Made by a program: the position numbers and the translations under genes
Shown: positions 34,070 to 41,876 of the stretch, in pieces
Position numbering within the stretch: position 1 is the stretch's first letter
Layout of the letters: every line of letters begins with the position of its first letter
The notes under the pieces: model-generated
Told to the model about the DNA's origin: nothing
Seen by the model: the letters and a program-made list of their open reading frames with translations, nothing else
Databases searched by the model: none
Source: a bacterium
Lineage (GTDB): Bacteria; Patescibacteriota; Gracilibacteria; UBA1369; PNNO01
Direction: 5' to 3'
Assembly: GCA_021158225.1 (NCBI GenBank)
Contig: JAGGUZ010000024.1
Span: 1 to 50,830, forward strand
Length of the DNA: 50,830 nt

Positions 34070-35201
34070 AAGAAGTTGTATGTTTTGAAATATTAAGAAG
34101 AATTCCTATTCCGATAAGTGTGGTTAAAATGGATGATCCACCATAACTGATTAGAGGAAGTGTAACTCCTGTGACGGGTAGAAGAGCCGTATTAACACTG
34201 ATATTAATGAACGCTTGAGCTGTAATCCATGTTGTTATTCCAACAGCAAGAAGCATGGAAAATCTGTCAGGAGCCGTATTTGCTATTTTATACCCTCTAT
34301 ATGCAATAATGGCATAAACTATTACAACCAGAAAAATCCTTAAAAATCCAAGTTCTTCTGCCGATGCGGCAAAAATAAAGTCATCGGAAGCTTGTGGGAG
34401 CCAGTATGACTTTTGGACTCCTTGAGTAAGGCCTTTACCCCATAATCCTCCGCTACCTACTGCAATATTAGCTTGTTCTGATTGCCAGCAGTAGTCTTCT
34501 ACACAATCTTTATCAAGAGATATATATGCAAGGAATCTTTCTCTAACATGACTAACATTGGTAACAACCATAACAGAGAATAGAAAAGCTATAAGTGCTC
34601 CAAGGGCGAGGTGTTTTATTCGTGCTCCGGCAACAAAGTAAATTGATACAGCGATTGATACTAAAACTAAAGTTGATCCAAGGTCGGGTTGAAGTATTAC
34701 CGGTAAAATTATAAGTCCGGAAATAATTGAAAACGGGATAAATCCGTATTGGAAACTCCCCACATCTTTTGTTTTTTCATCCATCCATAAAGCTAAATAG
34801 AATATTAAAGCCAATTTTGCAAATTCCGATGGTTGAAGTGATGTGTTAAAAATGACAAGCCAGCTTCTTGCAAAAGTATTTAAGTTTGAGCCAAAAACAA
34901 GTACGAACAAAAGCAAGAACATAATAATTGTAAACATCGGCAATGCTATTTTTCGCCAAAATTTGTATGGTATTTTTGCGCAGATAAGAAGAGCTATTAA
35001 GCCGATAATCACTCTTGTTACATGATTTCGAAATAATAAGTAACAATCGACTCCTTCTTGTCCGCAATTCGGGTATAAAATATTTGGCGCGGAAAGCTGA
35101 ATTGATTTTGGAACTCCGATACTTGTAATCATAACAACTCCAAAAAGAAGAAGTGCAAGAGTAAGAACGAATAGTATTGTGTCAGCTTTGGTTTTCTGCA
35201 T
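34002..35201 (-). CDS. ftsW: FtsW/RodA-type lipid II glycan polymerase
   Basis: SEDS-family peptidoglycan glycosyltransferase of the division or elongation machinery. The 399 residues span about ten membrane helices with the family marks FNTSLQPSEFAKLALI, LQPDLGSTLVLV, the loop motif AVGSGGLWGKGLTQGVQ, PQASDDFIFAASAEELGF, and the ending TGVTLPLISYGGSSILTTLIGIGILLNIS. Its position before murG is that of ftsW in the dcw cluster. An extracytoplasmic insertion with cysteines (CVEDYCW, and CGQEGVDCYLLF near the start) is unusual. The basic C-terminal tail is encoded within the overlap with murG. Confidence 0.93.
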   Translation of the reverse strand: MQKTKADTILFVLTLALLLFGVVMITSIGVPKSIQLSAPNILYPNCGQEGVDCYLLFRNHVTRVIIGLIALLICAKIPYKFWRKIALPMFTIIMFLLLFVLVFGSNLNTFARSWLVIFNTSLQPSEFAKLALIFYLALWMDEKTKDVGSFQYGFIPFSIISGLIILPVILQPDLGSTLVLVSIAVSIYFVAGARIKHLALGALIAFLFSVMVVTNVSHVRERFLAYISLDKDCVEDYCWQSEQANIAVGSGGLWGKGLTQGVQKSYWLPQASDDFIFAASAEELGFLRIFLVVIVYAIIAYRGYKIANTAPDRFSMLLAVGITTWITAQAFINISVNTALLPVTGVTLPLISYGGSSILTTLIGIGILLNISKHTTSYETHRFHGRRNGRARHPEYRLN

Positions 35202-35284
35202 TTATTTAAATGTCTTATAAGCTTGGCAATAGTACATTAATTATGTGTTTGTAAGCAATATTTCATGCTATAGTTATGCTTGCT

Positions 35285-35743
35285 ATGAAAAATATTACAT
35301 GGAGATATATAGGAGTTTTTGTGCTGGTTGCGGTTTTTACTTTTGTAATAGATAGAATTGCAAAAGTATATTTTATTGGCATGTCGAATGAAAATTTTGA
35401 GATTATTCCGAATATTTTTGCTATTAGTGTTCAAGAGAATCCCGGGATAGCGTTTAGTATTCAATTACCTTATATCGTACAAATTGTACTGACTCCTTTG
35501 TTGATTATTGTCGGGCTGAAATTTGCGTTTGATTATTTGCAGATGAATAAGAATTTCGTATTGATAACGCTTGGTTTTGTTGTTGGAGGAGCTATGAGTA
35601 ATTATGTGGATAGAATACTTTATCATGCCGTTATAGATTATTTGTCTTTTTGGAGTTATCCGGTTTTTAATGTTGCGGATAGTTTTATTGTTATTGGCAT
35701 CTTCCTTATTGCCATATTTTATGGTAAAATAAAAAGAGTTTAG
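35285..35743 (+). CDS. lspA: Lipoprotein signal peptidase
   Basis: Signal peptidase II, cutting lipoprotein signal peptides after diacylglyceryl transfer. The protein has four membrane helices and the two catalytic Asp motifs: GGAMSNYVDRILYHAVIDYLSF and FNVADSFIVIGI; the NPGIAFS loop is also present. I prefer ATG 35285 (152 aa) over ATG 35276 because a TATAGT box at 35269-35274 would place the transcript start about 4 bases before it. A strong hairpin follows 5 bases after the stop. Confidence 0.94.
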   Translation: MKNITWRYIGVFVLVAVFTFVIDRIAKVYFIGMSNENFEIIPNIFAISVQENPGIAFSIQLPYIVQIVLTPLLIIVGLKFAFDYLQMNKNFVLITLGFVVGGAMSNYVDRILYHAVIDYLSFWSYPVFNVADSFIVIGIFLIAIFYGKIKRV

Positions 35744-35747
35744 AGTC

Positions 35748-35774
35748 GCGCAAGGCAAAACTCTGCCTCTGCGC
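35748..35774 (+). other. GC-rich hairpin after lspA
   Basis: GCGCA-AGGCA pairs with TGCCT-C-TGCGC around an AAACTC loop, giving ten pairs with one bulged base. No T-run follows, so it is not a standard terminator. Further GCGC and GAGTT/AACTC pairs continue to about 35830, making a structured, GC-richer leader before the gene at 35849. Confidence 0.55.
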
Positions 35775-35848
35775 GAGCACTCTGCGCAAGCGAAAACTTA
35801 TTGCGAGTTAGTGTGAGCAAAGCAAACTCATTATTAAAAAAAGCATTT

Positions 35849-36646
35849 ATGGATCAACAAAATACTGTAGATAGTGCACCTAAATTTACTTTTCTGTCAC
35901 TGATTACTCGTACAATTGCCGGTCTTGGTGGTGGGATTGCCGGAACAATAGTACTTCTTATCATCTACATGCTTAGCAGTTCCATACTTCAGCAAGCTCT
36001 TGTTCAGAGCGGTGAGGAGGCTGATGTAACATCGCTATTTACGGTTGTAATAATGGCGATGGTATTTGTGTCGTTATTGGTATCGAATATATTTTCACCA
36101 CTTTTTATTTCTTTTACGCAGGGTGAAAGATATAAAAAAGTAACAACATCGCTTTTTCAGATCTTTGTGTTAAATATTGTAATTTTTGTTTTACTTGTAC
36201 CGATTTATTTATTTTCGACAAACATCGGAATTGGATTTGTCTCTTTTACGGCCGGTTTGCAAATGGCGCTTTCGGTGCTTGCAAGTGCACTTGTTTTTGA
36301 GATAATATCAAATTATAGATATGCTTTACTTGGTGTATACAGCGTTATTTTCGCTGTGTTGCTAGCTATTGTTTTTAGTTCTATTATTTATCAAACGACA
36401 GGAAGTGTGCTTGCACTTTTATTTTTGGCATTACCGCTTTTATGGGGTGGAATAGGATTTATGTTTGGTCTTGTCGGTATGATTTACGCGTGGGTTGTCT
36501 CCGTATGGGGTGTTGATTATTTGGCGACTACACAGGAATATGCAAAAGATTACGGAGTACATGAAACTACCGATGAAGTTGAGGTTGTGGCTCCAGAGCC
36601 AAAAGATACGGAAGGTGTTGATTTTCTAAGAAAAGATGATCAGTAA
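35849..36646 (+). CDS. Multi-pass membrane protein (Yip1-like shape), unknown
   Basis: A 265-residue protein with about six membrane segments (IAGTIVLLIIYMLSSSIL, FTVVIMAMVFVSLLVS, LNIVIFVLLVPIYLF, MALSVLASALVFEIIS, AVLLAIVFSSIIY, FLALPLLWGGIGFMFGLVGMIYAWVVSVWGV) and an acidic tail. The helix pattern, with a Gly-rich last pair and a functionless-looking tail, recalls Yip1/YIF1-type membrane proteins, but this is weak. I start at ATG 35849; the frame from 35801 would run through the hairpin-rich leader. It overlaps convergent aroE by 7 bases. Confidence 0.65.
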   Translation: MDQQNTVDSAPKFTFLSLITRTIAGLGGGIAGTIVLLIIYMLSSSILQQALVQSGEEADVTSLFTVVIMAMVFVSLLVSNIFSPLFISFTQGERYKKVTTSLFQIFVLNIVIFVLLVPIYLFSTNIGIGFVSFTAGLQMALSVLASALVFEIISNYRYALLGVYSVIFAVLLAIVFSSIIYQTTGSVLALLFLALPLLWGGIGFMFGLVGMIYAWVVSVWGVDYLATTQEYAKDYGVHETTDEVEVVAPEPKDTEGVDFLRKDDQ

Positions 36647-37443
36647 AGTTTCTCGTTAAGTGCTTTCTCCATTATGCCAAAAGGTGCTTTTTGTGATGTC
36701 CAAAGTTGAAAAGCAAATATGCCTTGGTGAAGAAGCATTCTTTCTCCTGTAATTACAGATGCTCCTATTTCCTCGGCATCTTTGACTATTTTAGTTTTAA
36801 GCGGTTTATAGATCATTTCCATAATTGTCATTTTTTTGCGCAACGAATATTTTGGAATAATTTGTATATCATTTTTTTGATTAAGTCCCGCTGATGTTGC
36901 TTGTATAACAATATCCGTATTTTCAGGGGAAAAATCTTTTAAACCTCCATATTTACAATTAAATTCTTTTGCTAAAATTTCTGCATGCGCAATTGTTCTG
37001 TTAAGAATTGTTATTTGATTGGCGTTACCTTGTTTAAGTGCATAAATTGCAGCTCTACTTGCTCCTCCGGCACCAAGAACGGTAGCGTTTTTGTTTTTAA
37101 TCGAAGTTTTTTCAAGCAATGCTTGTCTGACTCCAATCCAATCGGCGTTTGTGCCAAGTAATTTGTTGTTTTTCCAATATACCGTATTAACTGCTCCTAT
37201 TGATTTTGCAACTTCACTAATGCTGTCAAGAAGAGGAATTATGGTTTGTTTGTGCGGATTAGAAACACTTAGTCCTTTGATCTTTTCTGTGCGAACTTTT
37301 TTGATGAAAGCCCTCAAGTCTTTTGGTTGTATTTCAAAAAAATCATATTTTGCGTTTATACCGAGGGCTTTAAATCCGGCGTTATGCATTGTTGGAGATA
37401 ACGAATGATAAACCGGAAATGCTAATATTCCATAAATATCCAT
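36640..37443 (-). CDS. aroE: Shikimate dehydrogenase
   Basis: Reduces 3-dehydroshikimate with NADPH in the chorismate pathway. The 267 residues include the substrate Ser pair in YHSLSPTMHNAGF, the catalytic Lys in NPHKQT, Asp in GTNADWIGVRQAL, the nucleotide loop VLGAGGASRAAIYAL with LNRT, and a Gln in LLHQGIFAFQLW. NxTD and VTxPHK of typical enzymes appear as NAD and VSNPHK, minor variants. No other shikimate gene is near. A TAAAAT-like box ends 6 bases before the ATG, so the mRNA may be leaderless. It diverges from mscS. Confidence 0.93.
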   Translation of the reverse strand: MDIYGILAFPVYHSLSPTMHNAGFKALGINAKYDFFEIQPKDLRAFIKKVRTEKIKGLSVSNPHKQTIIPLLDSISEVAKSIGAVNTVYWKNNKLLGTNADWIGVRQALLEKTSIKNKNATVLGAGGASRAAIYALKQGNANQITILNRTIAHAEILAKEFNCKYGGLKDFSPENTDIVIQATSAGLNQKNDIQIIPKYSLRKKMTIMEMIYKPLKTKIVKDAEEIGASVITGERMLLHQGIFAFQLWTSQKAPFGIMEKALNEKLY

Positions 37444-37466
37444 ATTTCTATTTTACTACATCTTTA

Positions 37467-37495
37467 TTGAAAAAGTACCTGTTTTTTGGTATAAT
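37467..37495 (+). promoter_or_regulatory. mscS promoter
   Basis: TTGAAA (37467-37472), a 17-base spacer and TATAAT (37490-37495), a near-consensus sigma-70 promoter. Transcription would start near 37502, about 20 bases before the mscS ATG. Confidence 0.8.
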
Positions 37496-37521
37496 TATAT
37501 GAAAAATATAAAAAACAAAGA

Positions 37522-38607
37522 ATGACTAATTGGTTTATCCCGACAGCACTTGCACAGGTTGGAAGTAATGTAACAGGAGAAACTCAAACTCAACTTACAG
37601 GTTTGTTTGATTTTTTTGTAGTTAAAATCCCGGCTTTTATTGCTGCATTTGTTGTATTTGTGCTTTTTTATATTATGGCTAAAGCTATTAAAAAAATTGT
37701 TGAAGGGAGAATGGCCGATAAGTTTGAAGAGCACAAAGAAATGCAAATTTTAGCCGGAAGAACAGCATCTACAGCTACAATCATTATTGGGGCAACGATT
37801 TCACTTAACATTGCCGGAATTGATTTAACAGCTATTATAGCTGCTGCCGGTTTTGGAGTTGGTTTTGCACTTAAAGATATTATTATTAATTTTCTTGCCG
37901 GAGTTATGATTCTGGCTCAAAAACATTTTACTATTGGTGATTTTATTAAGATTGATGGTACTATCGGAAAAATAATTGAAATTCAAACTAGAGCAACAAT
38001 ACTTCAGGCCCTAGATGGAACCATGGTTGTTGTTCCTAATTCAGACTTGTTTTCAAAGCAGGTTATTAGTTATACAAGTAATCCATTTAGAAGAATAGAA
38101 ATAGCGGTTGGTGTTGAATATGGAACAGATCTTAATAAGGCGGTCGAGGTTTGTTATAAGGCTCTTAAAGCTACAAAAGGGGTCTTAATAGAGCCTAAAC
38201 CGGTTGTTATTGTAATGGAGTTTGCAGACAGTTCTATTAATCTTGCAGTACGTGCATGGGTTGAATCTCGTGGAGGATGGCTTAGTATAAGAAGCACTTT
38301 GGCTGTGAATATAAAGAAATTTTTTGACCAAGTTGGTATTAACATCCCATTTCCTATTACGACTGTTATTTTTGATAAAGATGCTAAAGCGGAGCAGGAA
38401 GTTCAAGCTGAAAAAATGATGAAAGAAAATCCGAAATGGCTTGAAGATAAAGCTAAAGCACAAGATCCCACTAATGTTTCTTCGCAAAAAGAGGCTCCTG
38501 TCTCATTGAAGCCGGTTGTCCAAACATCTGTTACAAAAGATCAACCGGGGAATACATTTCTATTGCAAAACAGTCCACAAGTTCAGCCATTAGAGGAGAA
38601 TTCATAG
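37522..38607 (+). CDS. mscS: MscS family small-conductance mechanosensitive channel
   Basis: Tension-gated membrane channel releasing solutes on osmotic downshift. The 361 residues have an N-terminal hydrophobic stretch, membrane helices at about residues 30-60 and 85-105, and the pore helix with the Gly/Ala pattern AAAGFGVGFALKDIIINFLAG. The cytosolic beta domain follows (FTIGDFIKIDGTIGKIIEIQTRATIL, DGTMVVVPNSDLFSKQVISY), then the alpha/beta vestibule domain. A long, probably disordered Gln/Pro/Lys-rich tail of about 70 residues ends the protein. Confidence 0.93.
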   Translation: MTNWFIPTALAQVGSNVTGETQTQLTGLFDFFVVKIPAFIAAFVVFVLFYIMAKAIKKIVEGRMADKFEEHKEMQILAGRTASTATIIIGATISLNIAGIDLTAIIAAAGFGVGFALKDIIINFLAGVMILAQKHFTIGDFIKIDGTIGKIIEIQTRATILQALDGTMVVVPNSDLFSKQVISYTSNPFRRIEIAVGVEYGTDLNKAVEVCYKALKATKGVLIEPKPVVIVMEFADSSINLAVRAWVESRGGWLSIRSTLAVNIKKFFDQVGINIPFPITTVIFDKDAKAEQEVQAEKMMKENPKWLEDKAKAQDPTNVSSQKEAPVSLKPVVQTSVTKDQPGNTFLLQNSPQVQPLEENS

Positions 38608-38681
38608 TTCACTTTGAGGGGATTTTGTAAAACATCTTTTTGTCTTTTTGCATAATTGCAGACTTTGATTTTTAACTAAAC

Positions 38682-38711
38682 AAAAACCCCCACAGATATA
38701 TTAGTGGGGGG
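38682..38711 (-). terminator. Minus-strand Rho-independent terminator
   Basis: CCCCCAC (38687-38693) pairs with GTGGGGG (38704-38710). On the minus strand the stem is followed by TTTTTG, while on the plus strand no T-run follows, so it serves a leftward transcript coming from 38720-39000. This is the main evidence for an RNA there. Confidence 0.8.
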
Positions 38712-39000
38712 AGAAATTCCATTCTATCAACTGCATTTTGTTTTTGTATGCCGCTGAGAATTTAGGCGGAATTTTGTTTTTGTTTTACGGTGACCAAATG
38801 TTTTTTGATTCTGCTGTGCTTTGGCAATATTTTTAGTCAAGCCACCGACCGTCTGTGGGTGTGTCATTACAAGGACTACTAGGAGTCGCAGGAGAATGGC
38901 ACCAGACAAAAGTAAGCGGTCCAGTTGGTCAATAAAGGACCATTACAGAGCAGAACATGGAAATAATTGAAAAGCTTAATTTCATTCATTGCACATTTTC
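38712..39000 (-). ncRNA. Possible minus-strand non-coding RNA between mscS and the CofE-like gene
   Basis: The 497 bases from 38608 to 39104 hold no clear gene, yet a strong leftward terminator lies at 38682. On the minus strand TTGAAA (39026-39031), 17 bases and CATAGC form a weak promoter. Within the interval TGGTC/GACCA and GGTCC/GGACC offer alternative hairpins near 38913-38943. A 60-codon Lys/Thr-rich frame (38727-38909) exists but has repetitive ACAAAA codons and no ribosome site. No RNA family was recognised; a small gene is the alternative. Confidence 0.4.
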
Positions 39001-39104
39001 TGCTATGCTTTTTACGAGTCTGATTTTCAAGGTTCTGAGATCTAACGATACATTTATACTATCAATATCAATGTTTCATATCAGTATATAAAAATAGGCT
39101 GTAA

Positions 39105-39893
39105 GTGTCAAAATATTACTATGGACGTATATTCAATAACTTGTCTAATTTGGAGATAACAGGGGTAAAAACTAGAGTAGTAAAAGAAAAAGACAATATT
39201 GTCTCGATTTTAATTGAATCGCTAAAAAAGCAAAAAATTGTATTAAAGGAGAAAGATATTATCGTAATTGCGTCTAAAATAGTGGCACTTTCGCAAGGAA
39301 GAGTGGTTGAAATAAAAGGAACAGACTATAAAAAAGGTGATCTTAAGAGTTTAATTCAAAAGGAGGGGAAGGCTCTGTTTCCTACAAACTTTTGTTGGCT
39401 TACTTTTAAAGATGGACATTTAATACCAAACGCGGGGGTCGATCAGTCTAATGTTCCAAAAGGAAAGGTTGTGCTTTGGCCACGCAATCCATATAAAGAG
39501 GCTCAAAGTATTCAGAAAAAACTTCGAAAACATTTTAAACTTAAAAAGCTTGGAATAATTATTGCCGATTCCACTTGTGCTCCGCTTCGTCCGGGAGTTC
39601 ACGGCATTTCAATCGGACACTTCGGATTTAAAGGCATTGATGATTGTCGAAATAAAAAGGATATTTATGGGAACAAGATGAGGGTAACAAGGCGGGCATT
39701 AGCGGATAGTCTTGCTACTGCGGCTTTAATCCTTATGGGCGAAACAAACGAGAAGAAGCCGTTTGCTGTAATAAAAGATGCTCCGGTGGATTTTATTAAT
39801 AAACGGGAGAGGAAATCTGTAATACAATTGAAGTCAGACCTTTTCTACGGTATGTATAGTGACGAGTTTATAAAGTTTGCATCTAAAAAATAA
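39105..39893 (+). CDS. CofE-like F420-0:gamma-glutamyl ligase family protein
   Basis: A 262-residue protein of the CofE/FbiB-N family, whose archaeal members add glutamate to coenzyme F420-0 with GTP. Family marks are IVIASKIVALSQGRVV near residue 55, GVDQSNVPKGKVVLWP, the IIADSTCAPLRPGVHGISIGHFGFKGIDDCR block and ADSLATAALILMGE. The start is a GTG. No F420 biosynthesis gene (CofC, CofD, CofG/H) is visible, so the true substrate in this organism is uncertain; an amide ligase using another acid is possible. It precedes purN by 4 bases. Confidence 0.85.
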   Translation: MSKYYYGRIFNNLSNLEITGVKTRVVKEKDNIVSILIESLKKQKIVLKEKDIIVIASKIVALSQGRVVEIKGTDYKKGDLKSLIQKEGKALFPTNFCWLTFKDGHLIPNAGVDQSNVPKGKVVLWPRNPYKEAQSIQKKLRKHFKLKKLGIIIADSTCAPLRPGVHGISIGHFGFKGIDDCRNKKDIYGNKMRVTRRALADSLATAALILMGETNEKKPFAVIKDAPVDFINKRERKSVIQLKSDLFYGMYSDEFIKFASKK

Positions 39894-39897
39894 GAAT

Positions 39898-40485
39898 ATG
39901 TATAAAATTGCAGTACTTTCATCAACAAACGGAACCGATTTACAGGCGATTATAGATGAAATGAAGGCTGGAAAGATGGAAGGAATAGAGTTGAGTGTTG
40001 TTATTAGTAACAGAAAATCAGCATATGCACTTGAAAGGGCGAAAGAACAAGGATATGATACGGTTTTTGTAAGTCCAAGAGATAAAACCCGCGAAGAATT
40101 TGATAAAGAAATGGCGGTTATTTTAAAAGAGAAAGGAGTGGATTTAATTTGTTTAATAGGTTATATGCGCATTCTATCTTCATGGTTTGTAAGAGAGTTT
40201 GAAGGGAAAATCATAAATGTTCATCCGGCAATCAATATGAAAAAATATGCAGGTCTAGGAGCTATGAATCTAAATGTTCACAAAGCTGTAATCGAAAATG
40301 GAGAAAAAGAGTCAGGTTGCACAATTCATTACGTAACGGAAGGTGTTGACGAAGGACCAATTATCGCGCAAGCAGATGTTCTCCTTGAGGAAGGAGAAAC
40401 TCCAGAGAGTTTGAAAGGAAAGGTGCAAGCCCAAGAGAAGCTATTGTACCCGGAGGTTATTAGAAGGTTTGCGAGAGGGGAGTAA
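39898..40485 (+). CDS. purN: Phosphoribosylglycinamide formyltransferase (PurN-like)
   Basis: Expected to move a formyl group from 10-formyl-tetrahydrofolate to GAR in purine synthesis. The 195 residues have the N-terminal IAVLSSTNGTDLQAIIDEM, VISNRKSAYALERAKEQG, the catalytic Asn and His in INVHPA, and SGCTIHYVTEGVDEGPIIAQADV with the catalytic Asp. The segment after NVHPA reads INMKKYAGLGAMNLNVHKAV where many have SLLPKYPGLH, so substrate specificity could differ from GAR. I start at ATG 39898 rather than 39877. It is encoded 4 bases after the CofE-like gene. Confidence 0.85.
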   Translation: MYKIAVLSSTNGTDLQAIIDEMKAGKMEGIELSVVISNRKSAYALERAKEQGYDTVFVSPRDKTREEFDKEMAVILKEKGVDLICLIGYMRILSSWFVREFEGKIINVHPAINMKKYAGLGAMNLNVHKAVIENGEKESGCTIHYVTEGVDEGPIIAQADVLLEEGETPESLKGKVQAQEKLLYPEVIRRFARGE

Positions 40486-40619
40486 GAAGTTTGCTAAGAA
40501 ACATAACGAGCACAGTTTTTGATGTGTTACGAACAATTTTTATTTAAAATAAGCCGATTTGTTATAAAAATCCAGTCTTGGGGCGGAAGCATGTTTAACA
40601 AATTTCCTTTTGAGAGGAT

Positions 40620-41870
40620 TCAACTTCTTCGTATCAACATCAAATCCCCCAGGTTTGTTCCTGTTGGGCCGGTAACTATTAGGTCGTTTGTTTTTTCGAA
40701 AAAGTGATAAGAGTCGTTGTTGTCTAAAAATTTCACCATCGATAATCCTAATTCTTTGGCTTTAGCTAGTGTTCTCGGAGTTCCCACTGCTCCAGCGGTT
40801 TTTTGTGGACAAATTCCGTCTACGCCGTCGGTTCCTATGGCGAGCACTGTAAAGTTTTTCCATTTTAAATTTGAATCGATTTCGTTTAAGGCGGAAAGTA
40901 CGAACTCTTGATTGCGTCCGCCCATTCCTTTTCCTTTGATTGTTACAGTTGTTTCGCCTGTGATTATGTAAACTTTTTCCGGATCGACAACTTGTTTAAG
41001 GGTGTCGATGGCTTTGTCACGACATTCTCCGGACAAATCCGTAGCAAGAATTTCTGTATTTAATCCACTATCCTCACAGCATCTTTTAGCAAAATTGGCG
41101 ACAGTTTGATGATTGGCTAAGATAGTCGTATCAACTCCTTCGAAAATTCCTTGTCCTGATTTAATCGTTTCTGTATTTCCACCTTTAAGATAATTAAGAA
41201 CTGTTTGAGGTACATTCTCGGTTAGCGCGTATTTCTCTAAAACTGCAACAGCATCTTTAAAAGTTGTATCATCGGGGGAAAGGGGTCCGGAAGCAATAGT
41301 ACTTAAATCATCACCAATTACATCCGAAATGACGATATTTATACACCTTGCCGGATAAATTGCTTGCGCCAAGAATCCTCCTTTAATTTGTGAAATATGC
41401 TTTCGAACAGTATTAATCTCATTAATATTTGCACCTGAGTTAATTAGCAAAGTGGTTGTATCAATTTTTTCTTCTAAAGAAATCCCTTCAACAGGTAAGC
41501 ACATTAAAGCAGATCCTCCTCCTGAAATAAGTGAAATAATTAAATCACCTTCTTCTGCATTATTTGCTATCTCTAAAATTTTCTTAGCTCCTTCCATTCC
41601 ATTGTTATTTGGATATGGATGGGTTGCGTAAGTGTATTTAATAAAGGCCAAGTTTGGGGTTTTCTCATTTTCCGGAATAATAACCAGCCCGTCTTTAATG
41701 TCGTCGTCAAAATGCTCTTCAACAGCTTCTGCCATTCGAGCAGCTCCTTTCCCAGTACCTACAACATACAAATTCGTATATCCACCTATATCAAGAGTCT
41801 CCAAATAATCTTTTACAAGCAAAAACGGATCAATTTTTTCAAGAACACACTTAGCGATATCCAGTAGCAT
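40620..41870 (-). CDS. Glycerate 2-kinase (GckA/MOFRL type)
   Basis: Phosphorylates D-glycerate to 2-phosphoglycerate. The 416 residues show the N-terminal GckA fold (LYVVGTGKGAARMAEAVE, ATHPYPNNNGMEGAKKIL, LISGGGSALMCLP, NTVRKHISQIKGG, SDVIGDDLSTIASGPLSPDDTTF) and the C-terminal MOFRL region (GETTVTIKGKGMGGRNQEFVL, AIGTDGVDG). It is the last of five genes sharing one strand with gaps of 6-27 bases: split transketolase, aminotransferase, hydroxyacid dehydrogenase, this kinase. Its product is the substrate of enolase. Confidence 0.93.
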   Translation of the reverse strand: MLLDIAKCVLEKIDPFLLVKDYLETLDIGGYTNLYVVGTGKGAARMAEAVEEHFDDDIKDGLVIIPENEKTPNLAFIKYTYATHPYPNNNGMEGAKKILEIANNAEEGDLIISLISGGGSALMCLPVEGISLEEKIDTTTLLINSGANINEINTVRKHISQIKGGFLAQAIYPARCINIVISDVIGDDLSTIASGPLSPDDTTFKDAVAVLEKYALTENVPQTVLNYLKGGNTETIKSGQGIFEGVDTTILANHQTVANFAKRCCEDSGLNTEILATDLSGECRDKAIDTLKQVVDPEKVYIITGETTVTIKGKGMGGRNQEFVLSALNEIDSNLKWKNFTVLAIGTDGVDGICPQKTAGAVGTPRTLAKAKELGLSMVKFLDNNDSYHFFEKTNDLIVTGPTGTNLGDLMLIRRS

Positions 41871-41876
41871 TTACTA

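Noticed and set aside
37499-37525. Mini-frame MKNIKNKE ending in ATGA overlap with mscS
   Set aside because: Its ATG lies upstream of the expected transcript start (about 37502) from the TATAAT at 37490, so it is probably not in the mRNA.
38682-38711. Terminator of mscS on the plus strand
   Set aside because: No T-run follows the stem on the plus strand; the run is on the minus-strand side.
38727-38909. 60-codon minus-strand Lys/Thr-rich frame
   Set aside because: Repetitive ACAAAA codons, no ribosome site and no resemblance to a family; kept only as the alternative explanation of the terminator.
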